DNA of 64,000 bases from NCBI RefSeq assembly GCF_004683885.1, contig NZ_CP038440.1:778001-842000 (forward strand). Direction: 5' to 3'. Source of the stretch: Brevundimonas sp. MF30-B (lineage in GTDB: Bacteria; Pseudomonadota; Alphaproteobacteria; Caulobacterales; Caulobacteraceae). A program made the translations under genes and the position numbers. Below, in pieces: positions 8,255 to 16,626 of this stretch. Below the pieces are notes generated by a model that was given only the letters and a program-made list of their open reading frames with translations, did no database searches and was not told where the DNA came from. How positions within the stretch are numbered: the first letter of the stretch is position 1; each line of letters starts with the position of its first letter.

Positions 8255-10123
8255 TTACGAACTCGAGCTGTCTTCCCAAATTTCTCCGGTCTTAATCGCA
8301 CGACGCAACGCATCCCGCTCGGCCTTCAGCCGGCGGAACACCTCGTCCTGCCCCGGCACGCTGCGCGCCGACGACAGAGCGTCTTCCAGGGCGGCGACAC
8401 GAATCAACGCATCATACGCCTGCGACCATCGGATCCTCGCCTCGCCGAGGGGCTTGTCTGCAGCCAGGAATGGCGCGCCGGACTTCGCCGCCGCCTTCTC
8501 GACCTCGCGCATCAAGGCGTCATGACCCGATTGCGCCAGATGGCGTCGCAGGGCCGCAGAGTCAAGGCTCTGGCCCGAGAAGCGCAGCCGCACCAGCTCC
8601 TGCGCCAGCCCGTCCAGCGCCGGGTCGCCGAAGCCGTGAGAGGCTATGGCCTCCAGATGATCGTCCATCCGCTCGGGGTCGTCGATGGCTCCGTGCGCCA
8701 GGGCGGCGGGCACTGGCTCGATCGCGCGCGACAGGGACTGCATGGCCTGGGCCCCCTCGGCCGTCTGGCCCAGCACAGGCGGCGGCCCGAACCGGCCGCG
8801 TCCGCCGCCCTGACCGGGCGTCCAGGGGGCGCGCTGCGGCGCGGCGCGCGGGAACAGGGTGTCGAACCGTTCGAACAGGTCGCGGCGGTATTGCTCGGCC
8901 AGGTCCTTGTCCTGCACGGCGTTGGCCGCCTGACGCAGACGGCCCTTCAGCCCGGCCTTGCGCTCAGGCGTGTCCAGCGGTTCGGCTTCGGCCTCGCGGC
9001 GGAACAGGACCTCGGCGAAGGGACGCGTGTCCGACAGCGCCTGGCGCAGCGCCGGGGCGCCCTTGTCGCGCAGGATATCGTCCGGGTCCTGGCCGGCCTC
9101 CAGTAGGGTGAAGCGGAACGACCGGCCGGATTTTAGCAGCGGCAGGGCGCGTTCGACCGCGCGATAGGCCGCGCGTCGCCCCGCCGCATCGCCGTCGAAA
9201 CACAGCACCGGCTCGGCCGAGACACGCCACAGACGCTCCATCTGCTCCTCGGTCAGGGCCGTGCCCATCGGCGCGACGGCCGGCAGGCCCGCCCGCTGGC
9301 AGGCGATGACGTCCATATAGCCTTCGACCACGACGATGCCCTGCTCGCCCTTGGCCTCGGCCCCCAGGATGCGCCGCGCCTCGGGCAGGCCGTAAAGGGT
9401 CGCGCCCTTGTGGAAGAGGGGGCTCTCGGGGCCGTTCAGATATTTGGCGCGGTCGTCGGGGTTCATGGCGCGGCCGCCAAACGAGACGATGCGGCCCCGC
9501 GCGTCCAGGATCGGGAACATCAGCCGGTCGCGGAACCGATCATACGGCTGGCCGCCGCCCTCAGGCGCGATCAGCAGGCCCGCGTCGACCAGATCGCCGG
9601 GTCGTGCGCCGCGCTGGATCAGCGCCTGCTTCAACCCCTCGCGGTCGTTGGGCGCATAGCCCAGGCCGAACCGCTCCCACTGATCCTCGGGCAGGCCGCG
9701 CCGCTCCAGATACTCTCGCGTCGCCTTGCCGGTGGTCCGGCGCAGGTTGGCGGCGAACCACTTCTGGGCCAGATCCATCCAGTCGGTCAGACCCTGGCGC
9801 TTCTGCTCGCGTTCGGCGGCGCGCGGGTCCTCGGCCGGCAGGGCCATGCCGGCCTCAGCGGCCAGCCGCTCGACCGCCTCGACGAAGCTCAGCCGCTCTG
9901 TCTCCTGCAGGAAGCTGATGACGTCGCCGTGCTTGCCCGACGAGAAGTCGTGGAAGAAGCCCTTGTCGTCATTGACGAAAAACGACGGCGACTTCTCTTT
10001 GGTGAAGGGGCTGAGGCCGACGTATTCGCGCCCCTGACGCTTGAGCTTCACCGTCCGTCCGATGACGTCGGACGGCCGAAGGCGGGCCTTCAGTTCCTCA
10101 ATGAAGCGATCGTCGAAGCGCAC
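8255..10123 (-). CDS. dnaG: DNA primase DnaG with altered zinc-binding domain
   Basis: A 622-residue primase that lays RNA primers for the replisome. The N-terminal domain aligns with the CHC2 zinc ribbon of E. coli DnaG, but the four zinc ligands C40, H43, C61 and C64 are replaced by S38, T41, D59 and S62 (GLSPFTKEKSPSF and HDFSSG). The catalytic core is intact: the VVVEGYMDV motif with E267 and the TOPRIM acids in CFDGDAAG (D310, D312). A Gly/Arg/Pro-rich linker (about 425-450) leads to a helical C-terminal domain that should contact DnaB. The start is GTG at 10121-10123. It is followed by rpoD; its upstream region holds a CtrA-like box. Confidence 0.95.
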   Translation of the reverse strand: MRFDDRFIEELKARLRPSDVIGRTVKLKRQGREYVGLSPFTKEKSPSFFVNDDKGFFHDFSSGKHGDVISFLQETERLSFVEAVERLAAEAGMALPAEDPRAAEREQKRQGLTDWMDLAQKWFAANLRRTTGKATREYLERRGLPEDQWERFGLGYAPNDREGLKQALIQRGARPGDLVDAGLLIAPEGGGQPYDRFRDRLMFPILDARGRIVSFGGRAMNPDDRAKYLNGPESPLFHKGATLYGLPEARRILGAEAKGEQGIVVVEGYMDVIACQRAGLPAVAPMGTALTEEQMERLWRVSAEPVLCFDGDAAGRRAAYRAVERALPLLKSGRSFRFTLLEAGQDPDDILRDKGAPALRQALSDTRPFAEVLFRREAEAEPLDTPERKAGLKGRLRQAANAVQDKDLAEQYRRDLFERFDTLFPRAAPQRAPWTPGQGGGRGRFGPPPVLGQTAEGAQAMQSLSRAIEPVPAALAHGAIDDPERMDDHLEAIASHGFGDPALDGLAQELVRLRFSGQSLDSAALRRHLAQSGHDALMREVEKAAAKSGAPFLAADKPLGEARIRWSQAYDALIRVAALEDALSSARSVPGQDEVFRRLKAERDALRRAIKTGEIWEDSSSS

Positions 10124-10197
10124 CTCACAGCCTTAGCGAGGGCGGCCTCATCAAGCGAGAGCCCCAGATGATTCACCCCCGGCGCTCCACCGCCACG

Positions 10198-10213
10198 TTA
10201 AGACAATATTAAC
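10198..10213. promoter_or_regulatory. CtrA-type box (TTAA-N7-TTAAC)
   Basis: The bases from 10198 read TTAA, seven bases, then TTAAC, an exact match to the CtrA consensus of Caulobacterales. The site lies 75 bases upstream of the dnaG start on one side and about 145 bases upstream of the small gene at 10358 on the other. A GANTC methylation site is nearby at 10170. CtrA is the master cell-cycle regulator of this family; which of the two genes it controls here is inference. Confidence 0.6.
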
Positions 10214-10279
10214 CATAATGGCCGGATCGGGGCGCTAAGGCGCTGATTAGAGATGACATTTTTCGGTCACTGAGCGGAA

Positions 10280-10302
10280 CTATCCACAAGGCCTGTGGTT
10301 AA
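10280..10302. promoter_or_regulatory. Inverted pair of DnaA-box-like sequences
   Basis: CTATCCACA (10280-10288) and TGTGGTTAA (10294-10302, reverse TTAACCACA) each match the DnaA box TTATCCACA at eight of nine positions. They face each other across five bases (AGGCC). The pair also forms a near-palindrome CCACA/TGTGG. It sits between dnaG and the small gene at 10358 and could be a DnaA-dependent control site; two mismatches leave chance as an alternative. Confidence 0.4.
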
Positions 10303-10357
10303 CTGGCCATGAGCCGCCGGGCGCAGAAGCGCCGCTCGTTTTCACCGAAAGATTCAG

Positions 10358-10624
10358 ATGTTCATCACCATCGCCCGTCGGGCGGTGGAGCCCAGAGGCC
10401 CCGACGCCGTCGCCGTCCCCGGCTCTCCCGCCATCGCCGAACTGACCCCGCGCGCCCTGCATGCGCGCCTGCTCGACAACGCCGCCGCACGCAGACGTCG
10501 CGGCATGGAGCGTCGCCTGTCTCAACGACTGGACGATGCGGCCTACTGGATTTCCGCCGCACCGGTGGCGGTGCGCAAGGCGTGCGAGTTGCGCACGCAA
10601 ACGCCGCTGGCGACCCTGCCCTGA
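10358..10624 (+). CDS. Small Arg/Ala-rich hypothetical protein
   Basis: An 88-residue protein I do not recognise. The codons end in G or C almost throughout, as in the surrounding genes, which supports real coding. The sequence begins MFITIARRAVEPRG, contains a positively charged stretch LLDNAAARRRRGMERRLSQRL (about residues 38-58) likely to be helical, and ends APVAVRKACELR. It has no signal peptide or membrane segment. It faces carA tail to tail, six bases from its stop, and lies downstream of the CtrA-like and DnaA-like sites. A longer overlapping frame from 10309 has poorer codon use. Confidence 0.5.
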   Translation: MFITIARRAVEPRGPDAVAVPGSPAIAELTPRALHARLLDNAAARRRRGMERRLSQRLDDAAYWISAAPVAVRKACELRTQTPLATLP

Positions 10625-10630
10625 GGCGGA

Positions 10631-11791
10631 TCAGGCCCTCATGAAGTCCGAGAAACGGTTGAACAGATAGAGACTGTCCGTCGGCCCGGGCGAGGCCTCG
10701 GGGTGGTGCTGCACGCTGAAGACGGGCCGGTCCTTCAGGGCGATGCCGCAGTTGGTGCCGTCGAACAGGCTGACGTGGGTCTCCATAACCGCCTCGGGCA
10801 GGCTGTCGCGATCGACCGCGAAGCCGTGGTTCATCGACACGATCTCGACCTTGCCGGTGGTCAGGTCCTTGACCGGATGGTTCGCGCCATGGTGGCCCTG
10901 ATCCATTTTCACCGTCTTAGCGCCCAGAGCCAAGGCCAGCATTTGGTGGCCCAGGCAGATGCCCATGATCGGCTTGCCGCTGTCGACCAGCTTCCTGATC
11001 TCGGGCACGGCGTAGGCGCCGGTGGCGGCCGGGTCGCCCGGACCGTTGGACAGGATCACCCCATCGGGATTGCGCGCCAGGATGTCCTCGGCCGAGGTGG
11101 TCGCCGGCACCACCGTCACCTGGGCGCCGGTCGAGGCGATGGCGCGCAGGATGTTGCGCTTCACGCCGTAGTCGATGACCACCACCGACTTGTCGGCGGC
11201 GTCGACGCGGGGATAGCCCTGGGGCCAGTCCCACACGCCCTCGCTCCAGTCGAACGACTGCAGGGTCGAGGCGTCCTTGGCCAGGTCCAGCCCGACCAGC
11301 CCGGTCCAGGCGCGCGCCTGGGCGACCAGAGCGTCCAGGTCGAAGGCGCCGTTGGGGTCGTGAGCGATGACGGCATGCGGCGCGCCGGCGTCGCGGATGC
11401 GCTGGGTCAGGGCGCGGGTGTCCACGCCGGCCAGACCGACGACGCCGCGCCGCTTCATCCAGCCGTCCAGGTCGCCCCCCGAACGCCAGTTGGCCGGATC
11501 GGTCGGCGCGTCGCGGAAGATCGCGCCGCGCGCCGAGGTGCCGGAGCCGTCGCCCATCTGCTCGATGTCTTCGACGTTGACGCCAACGTTGCCGACGTGG
11601 GGAAAGGTGAAGGCCAGGATCTGGCTCATGTAGGACGGGTCGGTCAGGATTTCCTGATAGCCGGTCATCGCCGTATTGAAGACGACCTCGCCTAGCGCCG
11701 ATCCGACGGCGCCGCAGCCGATGCCCTGAAAGATCGTGCCGTCGGCCAGGGCCAGCACGCCCGTCGCGCCGGGGAGAAGCTTCTGCGTCAT
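10631..11791 (-). CDS. carA: Carbamoyl-phosphate synthase small subunit
   Basis: A 386-residue glutaminase subunit that supplies ammonia to CarB for carbamoyl phosphate, feeding arginine and pyrimidine synthesis. The N-terminal domain (about 1-150) starts [15 protein letters not shown]. The C-terminal class I amidotransferase domain has the nucleophile C279 in GICLGHQ and the catalytic pair H363 and E365 in QHHPEAS. The ATG at 11791 is chosen because AAGGAG lies six bases upstream and E. coli CarA starts at the same point; upstream codons would add a non-homologous tail. carB is not in the window. The 3' end faces the small gene at 10358. Confidence 0.95.
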   Translation of the reverse strand: MTQKLLPGATGVLALADGTIFQGIGCGAVGSALGEVVFNTAMTGYQEILTDPSYMSQILAFTFPHVGNVGVNVEDIEQMGDGSGTSARGAIFRDAPTDPANWRSGGDLDGWMKRRGVVGLAGVDTRALTQRIRDAGAPHAVIAHDPNGAFDLDALVAQARAWTGLVGLDLAKDASTLQSFDWSEGVWDWPQGYPRVDAADKSVVVIDYGVKRNILRAIASTGAQVTVVPATTSAEDILARNPDGVILSNGPGDPAATGAYAVPEIRKLVDSGKPIMGICLGHQMLALALGAKTVKMDQGHHGANHPVKDLTTGKVEIVSMNHGFAVDRDSLPEAVMETHVSLFDGTNCGIALKDRPVFSVQHHPEASPGPTDSLYLFNRFSDFMRA

Positions 11792-11837
11792 GACGATCTC
11801 CTTGGCGCCGGATTCCGGCAAGCAAACGGCGGCGTGA

Positions 11838-13164
11838 CTATAGGGGGCGAGGGGTCGGGTCAACGCGCCGGGCGGAAGTCTTTCTAACCCAGATCCACCC
11901 GACCGACGCCACGGCGAAGAGAACGGTCGCGGGAACGACGTTTCCGGGCGCCGCCGCCGCCACCGCGCCGACCGAGAACACCAGGCCGACCACGGCCAGC
12001 GCCCGCCAGCCCGGCGCGTGGGTGAACCGGAACAGGCTGACGCAGCACAGCGCGTAAAGGCAGATGGTCAGCACCGTGCAGGCGCCGATCAACGAGCCGA
12101 ACTGATCGGCCAGCGTCGGCTGGATGCTGGCCAGCACCATGACGGCCATCAGCGCGCCGTTGATCAGCGGATTGGTCAGCGGCAGCCGCCCTGGCCGCGC
12201 CGAAGAGCCGAAGACGCCGGGCAGATAGCCGGCCTCGGCCGCGCTGCGCGCTGTCTCTCCGCCCAGCATGGTCCAGCCGGAGATGGTGCCTATCGCCTTG
12301 ATCACGGCGCAGACCGCGACCAGGCCGGCGATCGAGGCGCCGAACACGCGCGCGGCCAGGTCGGCGAAGGGGCTGGTCGAGGCGGCCAGTTGGCCGGCCG
12401 GGATCACGCCGAACACCGCCGTCGTCGCCGCCACATAGACCACGAGCGCCAGACCCACGCCGGCGACGCTGGCGCGCCCGACGTCGCGGCCGGGGTTGCG
12501 GACCAGCTGCGACAGCGCTGCGGCGCTCTCCAGGCCCAGGAAGGACCAGAAGATCACCACCAGCGCGGCCGGAATGCTCTGGCCCAGGGGGAGGCCGGAG
12601 GTGTTCCACGAGGCGGAAAAGGTGTCGCCGCTGAAGGCCACGGCCCCGGCGGCGATGGCCAGGACCCAGGGGCAGCAGGCCGATCACCAGGGTCGCCGCG
12701 CCCAGCCGCGCCGCCACCTTCGCCCCCATCGCATAGGCGGTGGTGGTGACCGCGATCAGGATCAGGTTGCTGACCGCGGCCGGTCCCGGTTGGGCCAGGG
12801 CGGGGAAGAAGAAGGCGAGATAGCCCGTGCCGGCGATGGCCACCGCCACATTGCCCGTCAGACAGACACCCCAATAGGCGATGGCGGTCTGATAGCCGAT
12901 GAACCGGCCCAGCCCGCGCCGGGTGAAGTCCGACAGGCCGTCTGCGTCCGGCTGAAACCGGCCCAAACCGGCGAACACGGCCGCCAGCACCATCGCTCCA
13001 GCGCCGCAGATCAGCCAGCCGATCAGGCTTGAGCTGCCGGTCGACGCCAGCGCGACCGGCGCCAGATAGACGCCCGACCCGATCATGTTGCCCGCCACCA
13101 CCAGGGCGGCCAGGCCCCAGCCGATGCGGCGGGCGGGAACGGGCAGGATCTCGGTCTGGCTCAT
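11838..13164 (-). pseudogene. AdiC-like amino acid/polyamine antiporter, interrupted by a frameshift
   Basis: Two reading frames together rebuild one APC-family transporter of about 441 residues, the length of AdiC. The first (13164 to 12667, 166 residues) starts with the AdiC-like IGWGLAALVVAGNMIGSGVY and runs through FIGYQTAIAYWG to ATLVIGLLPL. The second (12665 to 11838, 275 residues) continues LAIAAGAVAFSGDTF, WSFLGLESA and IGTISGWTMLGGETA. One extra base in the C run at 12665-12667 separates them. The homologous arginine/agmatine exchanger has twelve helices, so either half alone would not transport. It lies 10 bases behind an SDR gene. This may be a young pseudogene or a sequencing error in a short homopolymer. 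Confidence 0.8.
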
Positions 13165-13174
13165 GATTTCCGCT

Positions 13175-13906
13175 TTACGCGGGAATTCGCGATCCGTCCC
13201 AGGCGAAGACGCCGCCGCTGTCGGCGGGCGTCAGGCCATAGATGACCTTCAGCAGATGGGCCGCAGAAACCTCTGGGGTGAAAAGCTTGCCGGGCGCCAC
13301 CCCCCGCTGGAACGGCTGGCTCAGTTCGGTGTCCACCGTGCCCGGATGCAGCCCGCAGACGATCGTCTGCGGGTGCGTGCGCGCCGCCTCCACCGCCAGG
13401 GTCTTCAGGATCATGTTCAGCCCGGCCTTGGAGGCGCGATAGGCGTGCCACCCGCCCAGCCGATTGTCGCCGATCGATCCTACCCGCGCCGACAAAACCG
13501 CGAACACAGTCCGCCGGTCGCGCGGCATCAGCGGCAGCAGGTGTTTGGCGAGCAGGGCCGGCCCGACGGCGTTGATGCGGTAGTCGCGCAGCAAGTGATC
13601 CGCCGACAGTTCGCGCATCGACCGCTCCGGCTTGAAGGCGCCGTGAAGCACGCCGGTCGCCACGATCACCAGCTCCGGCGCACCGTCTCGGACCACGCTC
13701 GCGGCGGCGGTCTGAATTGAGCTCTCGTCCTCCAGGTCCAGGACGCCGGCCTGAGCGCCGTCCACGGCGGCTCCGCTTCTCGACAGGGCGTGGATCGTCT
13801 GGGACGGCTGGCGTGCGGCCAGGCTCCGCACCAGCGCTGCGCCCACCCCGCCCGAGGCGCCGACGATCACGGCGGGCCCACGCGGCGCCTGCGTTTCCCT
13901 GTCCAT
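13175..13906 (-). CDS. Short-chain dehydrogenase/reductase
   Basis: A 243-residue SDR-fold NAD(P)-dependent oxidoreductase. The nucleotide loop is GASGGVG (residues 16-22), the catalytic triad is S139, Y156 and K160 (YRASK), and the HPGTVDTELSQPF segment closes the active site as in CsgA-like and C-factor-like SDRs. The length is normal. The substrate is not apparent. It is the first gene of a two-gene leftward unit with the frameshifted antiporter 10 bases downstream, and is divergent from the HAD gene at 13966. Confidence 0.88.
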   Translation of the reverse strand: MDRETQAPRGPAVIVGASGGVGAALVRSLAARQPSQTIHALSRSGAAVDGAQAGVLDLEDESSIQTAAASVVRDGAPELVIVATGVLHGAFKPERSMRELSADHLLRDYRINAVGPALLAKHLLPLMPRDRRTVFAVLSARVGSIGDNRLGGWHAYRASKAGLNMILKTLAVEAARTHPQTIVCGLHPGTVDTELSQPFQRGVAPGKLFTPEVSAAHLLKVIYGLTPADSGGVFAWDGSRIPA

Positions 13907-13965
13907 TCGTCCGAACCTGTCCTGGCGGTCTTGCTCAAGCGCGACACTGACGGCAAAGCCTCGCC

Positions 13966-14667
13966 ATGACCATCACCACGGTCGGCCTCGATGCCGACGA
14001 CACCCTCTGGCACAACGAGACGATCTTCCGGCTGACCCACGCCCGGTTCGTCGACCTTCTGGCCGACCACGGCGACGAGCCGACCCTGCAAGCCCGGCTG
14101 GCCGAGGTCGAGAGCCGCAATCTGCGTCTCTACGGTTATGGGGTGAAGGGCTTCACCCTGTCGATGATCGAGACGGCGATGGAGCTGACGAACGGCGACC
14201 TGCCGCCGCATGTGGTGCGCGAAATCCTAGCCGCCGGACGCGAGATGCTGGCCCATCCGGTCGAGACCCTGCCCGGCGTGGACGAGGCCCTGGCCGAACT
14301 GTCCGAAAAATACCGCCTCGTCCTGGTGACCAAGGGCGACCTGCTGGACCAGGAGCGCAAGCTGGCCGCCTCGGGCCTGGGCGATCTGTTCGCCGCCGTG
14401 GAGATCGTGTCCGAAAAGACCCGCGCCACCTACGACCGCGTCTTCGCTCGTCACGGCACCGGACCCGAAGAGGCCGTGATGGTCGGCAATTCGATGAAGT
14501 CCGACGTTCTGCCCGCGCTGGAGGCCGGCGCCTTCGCCGTCCACATCCCCTATGTGGTGACCTGGGCGCACGAACTGGCCGACGCACCGGAGAACCACCC
14601 CCGCTACGGCGCCCTGGAGGCGATCGACCGCCTTCCGGGCTGGATCGCGGCGGCAGAGCGGGGCTAG
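13966..14667 (+). CDS. HAD-family phosphatase (subfamily IA)
   Basis: A 233-residue HAD hydrolase. Motif I is LDADDTLW (nucleophile D9, acid D11), motif II is the threonine in VTKGD, motif III is the lysine near EKTRATYDRVF, and motif IV is GNSMKSDV with the metal-binding Asp. A helical cap fills residues about 18-85. The DxDDTLW start is shared with YjjG-like nucleotidases, but substrate is unknown. It is followed 27 bases later by a GST gene and probably cotranscribed with it. Confidence 0.87.
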   Translation: MTITTVGLDADDTLWHNETIFRLTHARFVDLLADHGDEPTLQARLAEVESRNLRLYGYGVKGFTLSMIETAMELTNGDLPPHVVREILAAGREMLAHPVETLPGVDEALAELSEKYRLVLVTKGDLLDQERKLAASGLGDLFAAVEIVSEKTRATYDRVFARHGTGPEEAVMVGNSMKSDVLPALEAGAFAVHIPYVVTWAHELADAPENHPRYGALEAIDRLPGWIAAAERG

Positions 14668-14694
14668 GGTCGCGGGTGCCATCTGGGGACCGCC

Positions 14695-15360
14695 ATGATC
14701 ACCGTCCATCACCTCGCCGATTCCCGCTCGCAGCGCGTGCTGTGGCTGCTCGAGGAGCTGGGCCTGCCCTATGAGGTGAAGCGTTATGAGCGCGATCCCA
14801 AGACCATGCTCGCGCCGCCGGAGCTGAGGGCCATCCACCCCTTGGGCAAGTCGCCGGTGGTGGACGATGGCGACATCCGCGTCGCAGAGACGGGGGCGAT
14901 CGTCGACTACCTGCTGGACACCCACGGCCAAGGACGGCTGAAGCCCGCGCCGGGCACGGCCGAGGCGCGGCGGTTCACCTATTGGCTGCACTATGCCGAG
15001 GGTTCGGCCATGACGCCTCTGCTGCTCAAGCTGGTCTTCAGCCAGCTGCCCAAGCGCGCGCCAGGCCTGATGAAGCCGGTCGTCAACGCCATCGCCGCCA
15101 AGGCCCAGTCCGGCTTCGTCGACCCGCAGCTGAAGTCCCACGTCGACTATTGGGACGCTGAGCTGGGCAAGTCCGAATGGTTCGCAGGCGACGCCTTCAC
15201 CGCAGCCGACATCATGATGAGCTTTCCGGTCGAGGCCGGGGCCAGTCGGGCGTTTCGCCGACAGGACAGGCCGCGCCTGGACGCCTTCCTGAAGCGCATC
15301 CATGACCGCCCGGCCTACCAGCGCGCCCTGGAACGTGGCGGGCACTACGCCTACGGTTGA
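14695..15360 (+). CDS. Glutathione S-transferase family protein
   Basis: A 221-residue GST. The thioredoxin-like half begins ITVHHLADSRSQRVLWLLEELGLPYEVKRYERD and has the glutathione motif GKSPVVDDGDIRVAETGAIVDYL. The helical half carries DAFTAADIMMSFPVEA, the N-capping box. The Ser in ADSRSQR is the likely catalytic residue. It resembles the YfcG/Ure2-like and fungal-type GSTs that take part in detoxification or disulfide chemistry. It is distinct from the GST at 2509. Confidence 0.88.
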   Translation: MITVHHLADSRSQRVLWLLEELGLPYEVKRYERDPKTMLAPPELRAIHPLGKSPVVDDGDIRVAETGAIVDYLLDTHGQGRLKPAPGTAEARRFTYWLHYAEGSAMTPLLLKLVFSQLPKRAPGLMKPVVNAIAAKAQSGFVDPQLKSHVDYWDAELGKSEWFAGDAFTAADIMMSFPVEAGASRAFRRQDRPRLDAFLKRIHDRPAYQRALERGGHYAYG

Positions 15361-15395
15361 ATGCAACTCCGAGGCTTGTCGCCCGTTTAGGGGCC

Positions 15396-15596
15396 ATGCG
15401 CCTGAAAACCATCCAAGTCATTGCCGGCCTGTTCGCCCTCGTCGCCTTCGTCCTGGCCTTCATGGCCGCTGGGGCCGCTCTGGCCTCGGGCCTGTTCATG
15501 CTGTTGGGCATGGCGGCGCTGGCCTTCGTCGCCTGGAGCCTTATCAGAAGCATGGTGTCGCGCGGCCGTTCGAGGCCGCCCGCGCCGACCGCCTGA
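15396..15596 (+). CDS. Small membrane protein, hypothetical
   Basis: A 66-residue protein with two hydrophobic segments (about residues 5-24 and 26-46, LFALVAFVLAFMAAGAALAS and LFMLLGMAALAFVAW) and a basic, proline-rich tail RGRSRPPAP, so it probably forms a membrane hairpin. I chose the ATG at 15396, which has an AGGGG element in front, over an in-frame start at 15357 that would overlap the GST stop. No family recognised. Confidence 0.6.
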   Translation: MRLKTIQVIAGLFALVAFVLAFMAAGAALASGLFMLLGMAALAFVAWSLIRSMVSRGRSRPPAPTA

Positions 15597-15638
15597 TCGC
15601 GCCTTGAAGTTTCGGCCGCCCGGCCTTAGCCTATCTGC

Positions 15639-15667
15639 CCCGCTGCGAGCGCCCCGCAGCGGGCTTT
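15639..15667 (+). terminator. Candidate terminator before greA
   Basis: CCCGCTGCG (15639-15647) pairs with CGCAGCGGG (15655-15663) across a seven-base loop and is followed by CTTTGTG. The stem is perfect but the T tract is short, so it may work weakly. It would separate the small membrane protein from greA. Confidence 0.45.
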
Positions 15668-15725
15668 GTGTCGCTTAAACGTCTTCTTTCTCAGCTTTCG
15701 GGCGAAAATAGAAAACTCACGCTCA

Positions 15726-16199
15726 ATGGAAAAAGTGCCGATGACGGCCGGGGGCTATCGCGCCCTCGACGATCAGTTGAAGCAATTGAAGTCGGTCGAA
15801 CGGCCGGCGGTGATCGCGGCGATCTCCGAGGCGCGCGCGCACGGCGACCTGTCCGAGAACGCCGAGTATCACGCCGCCAAGGAGCGTCAGGGCTGGATCG
15901 AGGGCCAGATCGCCGAGATCGAGGACAAGATCAGCCGCGCCCAGGTCATCGACGTGTCGAAACTGTCGGGCAGCCAGGTTAAATTCGGCGCCACCGTCAC
16001 CATTGTGGACGAGGACACCGAGGAAGAAGGCGCCTATCAGATCGTCGGCGAGCACGAAGCCGACGTGAAGGAAGGCCGCATCTCGATCGCCAGCCCGATC
16101 GCCCGCGCCCTGATCTCCAAGGAGGTCGGCGACGTGGTCGAGGTCAACACCCCCGGCGGGGTGAAGGCCTATGAGATCCTCAAGGTCGAGTGGAAATAA
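15726..16199 (+). CDS. greA: Transcription elongation factor GreA
   Basis: A 157-residue GreA, which rescues backtracked RNA polymerase by stimulating cleavage of the nascent RNA. The N-terminal coiled coil spans about residues 1-75 and has the tip acids in [14 protein letters not shown] (D and E residues that hold magnesium). The C-terminal globular domain starts near [17 protein letters not shown] and ends with [18 protein letters not shown], the conserved GreA finish. The ATG gives the standard length of about 158. In many alphaproteobacteria greA follows carB; here carB is absent from the window. Confidence 0.96.
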   Translation: MEKVPMTAGGYRALDDQLKQLKSVERPAVIAAISEARAHGDLSENAEYHAAKERQGWIEGQIAEIEDKISRAQVIDVSKLSGSQVKFGATVTIVDEDTEEEGAYQIVGEHEADVKEGRISIASPIARALISKEVGDVVEVNTPGGVKAYEILKVEWK

Positions 16200-16203
16200 T
16201 CCG

Positions 16204-16626
16204 ATGACCGATCCGACCGGGACGCGTCCGCCTCTGGTGTCGCATGTCTCGGTCGGCGTCACCGACCTCAGCCGCGCCGGCCTCTTCTACGACGCGGTGC
16301 TGGCGGTGCTGGGCGCGCGCCGGCTGATCGAGCACGGCGTGGGCATTGGTTATGGGCGCGCCTTTCCCGAGTTCTGGGCGGCTTCGCCCCATGATGGCCG
16401 CGACGCCCGCCCCGGGAACGGGACGCATGTCTGCTTCAACGCCGAGACGCCCCAGGCCGTGGCGCGCTTCCATGCCGCAGGTCTGACGGCGGGGGGGCTG
16501 GACGACGGCGCGCCGGGGCCGCGGCCGACCTATGCGCCCGGCTATTACGCCGCCTTTCTGCGCGACCCTGACGGCAACAAGATCGAGGCCATGTGCTGGG
16601 TGCGTCGCGACGATCCTGCGTCGTGA
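16204..16626 (+). CDS. VOC family protein
   Basis: A 140-residue VOC protein: VSHVSVGVTDLSRAGLFYDAVLAVLGARRL opens module one, and YAAFLRDPDGNKIEAMCW closes module two with the metal-side Glu. It belongs to the small glyoxalase/bleomycin-resistance group of unknown substrate. It starts four bases after the greA stop and ends overlapping the next gene by four bases, so it lies in a greA operon. Confidence 0.85.
   Translation: MTDPTGTRPPLVSHVSVGVTDLSRAGLFYDAVLAVLGARRLIEHGVGIGYGRAFPEFWAASPHDGRDARPGNGTHVCFNAETPQAVARFHAAGLTAGGLDDGAPGPRPTYAPGYYAAFLRDPDGNKIEAMCWVRRDDPAS

Noticed and set aside
10309-10644. A longer frame overlapping the small gene at 10358
   Set aside because: Its third-position bases are not biased to G or C as in neighbouring genes, while the frame at 10358 is.
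11792-11863. An upstream start for carA
   Set aside because: The extra 24 residues have no match in CarA and the ATG at 11791 has an AAGGAG site at the right distance.
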